Below are positions 6,742 to 12,800 of a stretch of DNA of 19,272 nt, piece after piece (the first letter of the stretch is position 1; each line of letters begins with the position of its first letter). The translations under genes were made by a program, and so were the position numbers. The stretch is from contig BNYG01000036.1 of assembly GCA_026000155.1 (NCBI GenBank), forward strand, positions 1 to 19,272, written 5' to 3'. Below the pieces are notes generated by a model, which was not told where the DNA came from, made no database searches, and was given only the letters and a program-made list of their open reading frames with translations. Source of the DNA: Bacteroidia bacterium. GTDB lineage: Bacteria > Bacteroidota > Bacteroidia > Bacteroidales > Azobacteroidaceae.

Positions 6742-7678
6742 CAAATTAAGAATGTGGAATGATAGATACAAAGTTGGTGGCGACTTTACTAAAATTGACA
6801 ACTATTTGGACACTGTAAAAACACAAACAGACCAACGGACGGGCGAGGTTAAAATGTTTGGTAGTTTGCATGGTTTGAATGTGGCAATACATGAAAGTGG
6901 GCTATCCATTACCGGAAGTTTGCCAAAATTTCTATATCCTGATAATATTTACCCATTGAATAGGGAAAGTACCAAAGAAGCATTTGAAAAATTGAGCGAC
7001 TGCCTACATTTTAAGGTTGAGGAGGCTAAAATTATCAGCGTGGAATTTGGAACACATTTTTTGATGAGTAAACCGGTTCCGGCATATTTGGATATGTTGA
7101 GGGAAACAACCTACCTAAAACGATGTCAGTTTGAAGATAGTACGCTTTATTATCGGTCAAAGGGGAAACAGCAGCCAAAAACGATATGCTTCTATGACAA
7201 AGTAAAAGAGGCTGAAAAGAGGGGCGTTAAAATCCCGGATGGTTTGGAAAATAGCAATCTATTGAGGTATGAGATGAGATACAAAGGGCGGTTGCCCCAG
7301 CAACTAAAAGAGGATGAAATTACAGGCAAAACGCTATCGGATGAGGCTTTTTACCGTAAAATGATAGGGCTATACTCCAATGCTTATTTTGAGATAGACA
7401 AAGTTAAAACATTAAAAACAAACATTATGAGTAAAATTAAGACTGTTTCAGATGCTTTTGATGTGTTGATGGCACGTCTTATCAATCAGGGCGACCAGTC
7501 CCAAATAACGGCTTTTTTGGATGAGCTAAAGCAAAGCAATGTATTTGATGATCCAAAGTATTACACCCGCTTAAAAAAGAAGCTTTCAGACATTGCCGGA
7601 AAAGACGACATAACGGAATCAAACAGCCTTATCAAAGAGCTGGATAACGAGATTAAAAAAATATCAGCATATTGCTGA
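6734..7678 (+). CDS. phage/plasmid replication initiator, gene II/X family
   Basis: 314 residues. The pattern matches the replication proteins related to filamentous-phage gene II/X (Phage_CRI): a SLHGLNVAIHESGLSITGSL strand block at about 44-63, KFLYPDNIYPL at 65-75, EAFEKLSDCLHF at 82-93, ISVEFGTHFLMSKPVPAYLD at 101-120, ICFYDKVKEA at 151-160 and NLLRYEMRYKGRL at 175-187. In this family the protein nicks one strand at the origin and stays joined to DNA by a tyrosine; Tyr139, Tyr140 and Tyr154 are candidates. The C-terminal third is helical and less conserved. It implies that the element replicates by a rolling-circle mode when circular. Start chosen at 6734; an alternative ATG lies out of frame at 6738. 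Confidence 0.8.
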   Translation: MYDKLRMWNDRYKVGGDFTKIDNYLDTVKTQTDQRTGEVKMFGSLHGLNVAIHESGLSITGSLPKFLYPDNIYPLNRESTKEAFEKLSDCLHFKVEEAKIISVEFGTHFLMSKPVPAYLDMLRETTYLKRCQFEDSTLYYRSKGKQQPKTICFYDKVKEAEKRGVKIPDGLENSNLLRYEMRYKGRLPQQLKEDEITGKTLSDEAFYRKMIGLYSNAYFEIDKVKTLKTNIMSKIKTVSDAFDVLMARLINQGDQSQITAFLDELKQSNVFDDPKYYTRLKKKLSDIAGKDDITESNSLIKELDNEIKKISAYC

Positions 7679-7704
7679 AAATCAAGCAATTAAATAAAAA
7701 AGTC

Positions 7705-7911
7705 ATGAAAAGAGAAGACAGAATTAAAGAATTAGAAAATGAGATTGAGAAACTAAAGAACACCACCGATGAGGAGTTGGCTATTCAAGAAGCCTCTGAA
7801 TCACTATTGGAGAGAATAACAGCCAAAGAAACACCAGTAGAGAAAAAAGAAACCAAGGTAGGGGATTGTGCCCCCGGTTGTGCAAATTCAACTCAAAGAG
7901 GCGGTTTTTAA
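7705..7911 (+). CDS. small coiled-coil protein
   Basis: 68 residues from the ATG at 7705. The first 50 residues form a leucine/isoleucine heptad helix (REDRIKELENEIEKLKN), ending in a short tail with two Cys (DCAPGCANSTQRGGF). An in-frame TTG at 7672 overlapping the rep stop would add 11 residues. Probably translated with rep and possibly an oligomerising partner; no family recognised. Confidence 0.55.
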   Translation: MKREDRIKELENEIEKLKNTTDEELAIQEASESLLERITAKETPVEKKETKVGDCAPGCANSTQRGGF

Positions 7912-7941
7912 CAAATGTATCACAATTAAACAACACAAGAA

Positions 7942-8601
7942 ATGGAAAGTAACATTTTAGTATTTAGGGATGTGCCAGCGATTGATGAGGATGTAAGAGG
8001 GTATGCCATAGCACAAAAACAGCTACAAAGAGTTTTAGGATACTTGAAAAGTGCAGGGGTAGAGGCTGATTATGACCTATTAAAGGACATTGTAAAACAA
8101 GGCAGTAAGATTGTTGAGGTTTTGAATACAAAAGCCTCCAGCGAGAAACAAGGCATGCCAATAAGTATGCAAAATATCATTGACAATGACACACAAACGG
8201 TGTACAATGAAATAAAAAGGCTGGGGGAAGATGCCAACAGAGCTACAATAAACAGCTTTACCTATGCTATTGATTTGGATTTATTCAACATATCAAATGG
8301 GGATGTTTCTTTGAAACCGGATAGTAGGCAAATGATTGAAGACAAATATTCTGTTTACATTGACAGTCCGGACAGGGAAGATGTTTACAAAAAGGCTCAA
8401 AATGTGATAAAGGCTATTTCAGAACTGCAAAAAAGCATTGGCAAAGCAGATAAAAAGGGATTGGCGGGAAAGTTATTGCCTATTTTACCCGCTTCATATT
8501 CCGGTGCCAGAATACTAAATGTAGATGCCGATGGCGGGGTAGAGATTGTCGGGGAATCCTTTGGATTTATCAAATTAAGTGTGTCTATCAAACACACTTA
8601 A
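7942..8601 (+). CDS. hypothetical protein of the replication operon
   Basis: 219 residues, soluble. The first 70 residues are helical (YAIAQKQLQRVLGYLKSAG, LLKDIVKQGSKIVEVL), the middle holds ANRATINSFTYAIDLDLF, and the C-terminus is strand-rich with RILNVDADGGVEIVGES. No catalytic motif recognised. It lies 30 nt after the coiled-coil gene and 27 nt before the next, consistent with one operon. Confidence 0.6.
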   Translation: MESNILVFRDVPAIDEDVRGYAIAQKQLQRVLGYLKSAGVEADYDLLKDIVKQGSKIVEVLNTKASSEKQGMPISMQNIIDNDTQTVYNEIKRLGEDANRATINSFTYAIDLDLFNISNGDVSLKPDSRQMIEDKYSVYIDSPDREDVYKKAQNVIKAISELQKSIGKADKKGLAGKLLPILPASYSGARILNVDADGGVEIVGESFGFIKLSVSIKHT

Positions 8602-8628
8602 AATTAAAAACGAAAGGGAAACGGGGGT

Positions 8629-9006
8629 ATGGCTAAATTTAGGAAAGGAACGACCATAGGAAAAGAGCATAGATTTACGGCTGATTATCAGCCGTATAAG
8701 AATGGAAGAAAGAAATCTTTGTATCATTCAATCATTGCAAAAACAGGTTGCAAAATAAGAAAAAATGAATTTTTTGATGTAATCCGGTACTTAATGGAGC
8801 AATCTATACCAACATTGGAGGGTATTTTGAAAGAGGTAAAGGAAAACCCAAACACAAAAACCCCTATTTGGATATGTTCAATTATCGAAGCAATGTTGAA
8901 AGATTGTCGCTATGGTAGATTGATAGTAATCAATAGTTTGTTTGATAGGTTGTTTGGAAAACCGGAAAGCAAATTTGAGCCAAACAAAAGGAAAAGGGGT
9001 AGGTAA
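8629..9006 (+). CDS. small basic hypothetical protein
   Basis: 125 residues with a basic N-terminus (MAKFRKGTTIGKEHRF) and a very basic end (EPNKRKRGR). The stretch RLIVINSLFDRLFGKPESKF at about 97-116 resembles the end of phage packaging-associated proteins of the DUF5681/small-terminase kind, which end in a LLDRxxGKP-like motif. The likeness is short and could be chance. DNA or RNA binding is likely from the charge. It is the last gene of the element. Confidence 0.5.
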   Translation: MAKFRKGTTIGKEHRFTADYQPYKNGRKKSLYHSIIAKTGCKIRKNEFFDVIRYLMEQSIPTLEGILKEVKENPNTKTPIWICSIIEAMLKDCRYGRLIVINSLFDRLFGKPESKFEPNKRKRGR

Positions 9007-9115
9007 CTACTCCTTTTCTATTATCGGGATATTCCGCCACAAAAAATATGTTTTACAACATATTAGCCTCAACGATGAAGTGACTTAATCAAAATAATCA
9101 TTATCTTTGCTCTAC

Positions 9116-9197
9116 AATAACCCGCTAAAAAGGTAGTTTTCTATCCATTTTGTTACCCGTTTGTTACCCACAAAGGAATACAGGCGGGTTATTTTTA
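9116..9197 (+). ncRNA. candidate small RNA at the element's right end
   Basis: The TATCTTTG box at 9102-9109 would start transcription near 9116. The RNA would open with TAACCCGC (9118-9125), which pairs with GCGGGTTA (9184-9191), followed by TTTTT. An inner hairpin GGTAG/CTATCC lies near 9132-9146. Promoter, closing stem and U-run together fit a short structured RNA of about 80 nt. There is no clear -33 box. Confidence 0.4.
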
Positions 9198-9224
9198 TGT
9201 CGTTTTGTCCCCAATTTGTCCCTT
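9192..9224 (+). repeat. element-end repeat, right copy
   Basis: Direct copy of 2613-2647 with a few changes: TTTTTATG, TTTTGTCCCC and TTGTCCCTT occur in the same order and spacing within 2 nt. It lies 70 bp inside the right attachment core. Confidence 0.5.
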
Positions 9225-9272
9225 TTCCATATTTTTAGCTGGTTGAAAAAGCAATCTATATAATTGATATAC

Positions 9273-9352
9273 AAATAATAAAGCGAGGCTAACGCCCCGC
9301 TTTTAATGTTTTCACAACGGAATAATCCTTATTGTGAATTGCTTCAAAAATT
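9273..9352 (-). ncRNA. tracrRNA: tracrRNA of the type II-C CRISPR system (short form)
   Basis: Read on the minus strand. The box TATCTTTG (9366-9359) is a TAnnTTTG promoter with a start near 9352. The RNA opens with the anti-repeat (9355-9331: CAATTTTTGAAGC then AATTCACAAT), which pairs with the first 27 nt of the CRISPR repeat with one G-U pair, one bulged U and one missing U. The nexus follows, ATAAGGATTATTCCGTTGTG (9332-9313), resembling the AUAAGG...CCG nexus of other II-C tracrRNAs, and then the terminator hairpin AAAGCGGGG (9303-9295) / CCTCGCTTT (9288-9280) with a poor U-run (ATTATTTG). It lies upstream of and divergent from cas9. The part 9327-9295 is the attachment repeat of the mobile element, so the last part of this RNA is encoded by element DNA. 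Confidence 0.85.
9295..9327. repeat. right attachment repeat (33 bp), inside the tracrRNA
   Basis: Identical to 2460-2492. It covers the tracrRNA from the nexus to the first arm of the terminator stem. The next arm outwards (9280-9288) is also identical to 2443-2451, and only the loop between them differs. Confidence 0.9.
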
Positions 9353-9402
9353 GTAGGACAAAGATATGTAAAAATATTTTGAAAAAACATTTTTACATAA
9401 AT

Positions 9403-9437
9403 AAATCTTTATTTTATACAAAAAAGCAATTCGCAAC
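9403..9437 (-). repeat. degenerate CRISPR repeat next to the tracrRNA
   Basis: On the minus strand it starts GTTGCGAATTGCTTT, against GTTGTGAATTGCTTT in the array repeats (14 of 15). It then loses the CAAAAAA block, keeps TTGTAT, and drifts. It is single, not part of an array, and faces the same way as the array repeats. Confidence 0.75.
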
Positions 9438-9591
9438 ACCTACTATACACAATAAAACACTTGTGTTTATAAAAAATAAAATAGGGATTTATAGTTGGCT
9501 ATAAACAAGCTGGGATTGGACTCCCACCTAAAAATTATTTTAATAAATATTCTTCTTTTCTTGAGTATTTTATTGTGTACAGTAGGTATTG
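9434..9591. repeat. 24-bp inverted repeat spanning the guide segment
   Basis: 9434-9457 and 9568-9591 are inverted copies with 22 of 24 matches. The left arm covers the guide and the first 4 nt of the degenerate repeat. The right arm runs into ATTGTGGTTG (9588-9597), which faintly resembles a repeat start in the opposite sense. Between the arms lie three short hairpins: AAACAC/GTGTTT (9455-9468), TTTATAG/CTATAAA (9488-9505) and TGGGA/TCCCA (9511-9526). Confidence 0.75.
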
Positions 9592-9706
9592 TGGTTGTAA
9601 CAATCAATAAAATGCTCCTTTTAAAGCATCTATAGTGTGGACTTTAGATGTGCTGGGTTGGAAGTCAGCAAAAAATACAGTTTAAGCAATCTTCCCTATT
9701 TGTTTG

Positions 9707-9737
9707 CAAATGTATGGATTGTTTTTGAATTTCCAAA
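9707..9737 (-). promoter_or_regulatory. minus-strand promoter upstream of the tracrRNA region
   Basis: On the minus strand TTTG (9737-9734), 19 nt, then TACATTTG (9714-9707): both boxes and spacing fit the Bacteroidota consensus. It would start a transcript near 9700 running through the guide and the tracrRNA (about 425 nt), with the 24-bp inverted repeat folded inside it. Divergent from the cas9 promoter 20 bp away. Confidence 0.5.
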
Positions 9738-9756
9738 ATATTTTTGTATTTGTTTC

Positions 9757-9787
9757 TTGTATAGTAGGTGAATTTCTACTATCTTTG
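9757..9787 (+). promoter_or_regulatory. cas9 operon promoter with guide-matched site
   Basis: TTG (9757-9759), 20 nt, TATCTTTG (9780-9787): a full Bacteroidota promoter, start near 9793 and 36 nt of leader before the cas9 ATG. Between the boxes are a palindrome TAGTAG-N8-CTACTA (9762-9781) and the 12-nt match (9758-9769) to the guide of the long tracrRNA. Cas9 bound here would cover both boxes. Confidence 0.75.
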
Positions 9788-9828
9788 CGATGTTTTCTAT
9801 AAGTTGTTGATTTATAAAAGAAAATATC

Positions 9829-12800
9829 ATGAAGAAAATATTAGGACTAGATTTAGGTACAACTTCTATCGGCTGGGCATTGGTAAACGAAGCGGAAACC
9901 GCTGAAGAAAAATCGTCAATTATCAAACTTGGCGTAAGAGTTAATCCTTTGACCGTTGATGAACAGCAGAATTTCGAGAAAGGGAAAAGCATTACCACCA
10001 ATGCAGATAGAACCCTCAAACGCAGTATGCGCCGTAATTTGCAACGCTATAAACTTCGTCGTGAAAATTTGATTGAAATATTAAAAGAAAATGGTTTTAT
10101 TTCCGATGAGACAATCTTATCGGAAAACGGCAATCGAACTACTTTTGAAACTTATCGTCTGCGGGCAAAGGCTGCTACAGAAGAAATTTCGTTGGAAGAG
10201 TTTGCCCGTGTATTGTTGATGATAAACAAAAAGCGCGGATATAAAAGCAGTCGCAAAGCCAAAGGAACGGAAGACGGTGCATTGATTGATGGAATGGAAG
10301 TTGCCAAAAAACTGTACGAAGAAAATATTACGCCCGGACAATATTGTCTGCAACTTTTGCAGGCAGGCAAAAAATATCTTCCTGACTTTTACCGTTCCGA
10401 TTTGCAAAACGAGTTTGATAGAATTTGGGTAAAACAAAACGAGTTCTATTCCTTTTTGACGGATGAATTAAAAGAAGAATTGCGAGGAAAAAATGAAAAA
10501 GCAACTTGGGTTATTGCCGCATCGCATTTTATTTGGACAGAGACGAAGAAAATTTGGAACAGCGATGAGGGCAAAAATGAAGAAGTTATCAAAGAATGTA
10601 AACTTGTAGGCATAAAAAGGGAAACAAAACAAGCTGAACAAAAATTGGAAAATTTTCAGTGGCGAGCAAAAGCCTTGTCTGGAAAAATGCACCCCGAAGA
10701 GTTGATTATAGTTTTACAAAAAATCAATGGACAAATAAGTGGTTCAAGCGGTTATCTCGGCGCAATCAGCGACAGAAGCAAAGAACTTTATTTCAATAAA
10801 CAAACTGTTGGACAATATCAAATGGCTGTTTTGGAAGAAAATCCCAATGCAAGTTTGCGAAATATGGTGTTTTACCGCCAGGATTATTTAGATGAGTTTA
10901 ATGTAATTTGGGAAAAACAAGCAGAGTTTCATAAAGAACTTACCAATGAATTGAAAAATGAAATTCGCGATGTTGTCATTTTTTACCAAAGACGCTTGAA
11001 AAGCCAAAAAGGACTGATTAGTTTTTGTGAATTTGAAAGCCGACAAATTGAGGTGGAAATTGACGGAAAGAAAAAGATAAAAACCACAGGTAGTCGGGTT
11101 ATTCCGCGTTCTTCGCCATTGTTTCAAGAGTTTAAAATTTGGCAGATATTGAATAATATTGAGGTAACAGTTAGCGGCAAAAAAGGAAAAAGGAAGAAAC
11201 AAAAAGACAATTCGCCTTTGCTTTTTGATGATGTGGAAGAAATTGACCGGCTGGAACTCAACGGCAGACGATTTTTAGACCAGGACGAAAAGGAAATTTT
11301 GGCAAAAGAACTGTTTGTTCGTGATAAATTATCCAAATCCGATGCGTTGAAATTATTGTTTGAAAATCCACAGGAATTGGATTTGAATTTCAAAACCCTT
11401 GACGGTAACAAAACGGGTTTTGCCATGTTTCAAGCATACAGCAAAATCATTGAAATATCCGGACACGAGCCGATTGATTTCAAAAAATCAGCTGACGACA
11501 TTATTGAATATGTAAAGGAAATTTTTACGGCGTTCGATTGGAATACGGACATTTTACAATTCGATTCCGATACCGAATTAGACAAGCAGCCTTATTATAA
11601 ACTTTGGCATTTGCTCTATTCTTTTGAAGGCGACAATACGCCAACCGGAAACGGCAATTTAATTCAGAAAATTACCGAATGTTGCGGTTTTGAAAAAGAA
11701 TACGCTACAATTTTGGCAAACGTTACCTTTCAAGACGATTACGGCAGTTTATCAGCAAAGGCTATTCGTAAAATTTTGCCTCATTTGAAAGAAGGTAACG
11801 GTTACGATGTTGCTTGCGTTTATGCAGGTTACGAAAAACATTCAAAATCGTCATTGACCAAAGAAGAAATCGAAAACAAGGTTTTGAAAGACCGTTTAGA
11901 TATTCTTCCCAAAAACAGTTTGCGTAATCCCGTTGCGGAAAAGATTTTGAATCAAATGGTTAATGTAATCAACACGATTATTGACACTTACGGAAAACCG
12001 GACGAAATTCGTGTGGAATTGGCGCGTGAATTGAAGAAAAATGCCAAAGAGCGCGAAGAACTTACAAAATCGGTTGCCGAAAATACTAAAGCGCACGAGG
12101 AATACAAGAAAATCCTTTCGCAGGCACCCTTCAATCTTTCGCACATTAGCCGCACCGACATTGTGCGGTATAAACTTTGGCTCGAACTGAAAGCAACAGG
12201 TTTCAAAACGCTGTATTCCAACACGTACATTTCGCCTGCCAAACTTTTTACAGGAGAGTTTGATATTGAGCACATTATACCGCAAGCGCGATTGTTTGAC
12301 GACAGTTTTTCAAACAAAACGCTCGAAAAACGCGATGTAAATATTGCAAAAGGAAATCGCACAGCTTATGATTTTATGAAGGAAGAGTACGGCGAAGATG
12401 GTTTGCAAAATTATTTAAATCGCGTTGAAATGCTATATAATACCAAAAGCAGAGAAAATGCCGATGAGGATGTAAAATCAGCAGGCACCATTTCCAAATC
12501 GAAATACAATAAACTGAAAATGGAAGAAAAAGATATTCCTGATGGTTTCATTGATAGAGATTTACGAAATACACAGTACATTGCTAAAAAAGCGTTGGAA
12601 ATGTTGAACGAGATTGTAAGATTTGTAGTTCCAACCACAGGCGGATTAACAGATAGATTACGTGAAGATTGGCAGTTGGTAGATTTGATGAAAGAATTGA
12701 ATTGGGATAAATACAACAAACTTGGTTTAACCGAAATTGTTGAAGATACTGATTATAATGGGAATATATACAGATTTAGCCGTATTAAACCTGATGTTTG

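Larger units (their letters stand above)
9007..9294. other. right-end non-coding region of the element
   Basis: No convincing gene in 288 nt. It holds an inverted repeat ATATGTT-TTAC-AACATAT at about 9048-9065, a promoter-like TATCTTTG at 9102-9109, a long stem with a possible small RNA (9116-9197), two TTTGTTACCC direct copies near 9151-9171 (the inverse GGGTAACA occurs before int at about 2676), the right element-end repeat at 9192-9224, and an AT-rich stretch up to the tracrRNA terminator. A replication origin could also lie here. Confidence 0.6.
2460..9327. mobile_element. integrative element with tyrosine integrase, inserted in the tracrRNA gene
   Basis: About 6.8 kb bounded by a perfect 33-bp direct repeat (2460-2492 and 9295-9327), with a tyrosine recombinase gene 208 bp inside the left end. 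All genes point right and form two operons split by a terminator at 5606-5638. The content is an integrase, an excisionase-like HTH protein, a gene II/X-type replication protein and small unknowns. I see no relaxase, conjugation ATPase, Zot-type assembly ATPase, coat protein or terminase large subunit. It could be an integrated rolling-circle plasmid, a satellite of a filamentous phage, or a mobilisable element; the data do not choose between these. Removing one repeat copy and the interior joins 2492 to 9328 and gives an uninterrupted tracrRNA with the original terminator. Confidence 0.85.
9273..9470 (-). ncRNA. long tracrRNA / natural single-guide RNA candidate
   Basis: On the minus strand the order is: guide-like segment (9467-9438), degenerate CRISPR repeat (9437-9403), hairpin loop closed by ATGTAAAAAT (9398-9389) and ATTTTTACAT (9375-9366), anti-repeat (9355-9331), nexus and terminator. 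Repeat and anti-repeat pair within one molecule: 13 of the first 14 positions, then UUGUA/UACAA, AAAGAU/AUCUUU and the 10-bp loop stem. This is the plan of the S. pyogenes tracr-L, a fused guide that represses cas9. The guide's last 12 nt recur in the cas9 promoter at 9758-9769. A weak promoter (TTG at 9508-9506, TATTTTAT at 9483-9476) could start it about 30 nt before the repeat; a better one lies at 9737-9707. Confidence 0.6.

Noticed and set aside
9388..9530. A plus-strand tracrRNA starting near 9388, with 9426-9437 as anti-repeat and the three hairpins 9455-9526 as its body.
   Set aside because: The minus strand gives a better case: anti-repeat plus an AUAAGG...CCG nexus, a terminator hairpin and an exact TAnnTTTG promoter. 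The plus-strand reading has no nexus and no terminator, and 9403-9437 fits a degenerate repeat.
9511..9530. TGGGATTGGACTCCCA looked like the T-arm of a tRNA read backwards.
   Set aside because: No acceptor stem, anticodon arm or D-arm can be placed on either side.
9434..9591. A MITE with 24-bp terminal inverted repeats.
   Set aside because: No target duplication is visible, and the left arm shares its end with the degenerate CRISPR repeat and its sequence with the cas9 promoter, which favours a role in the CRISPR locus. Not fully excluded.
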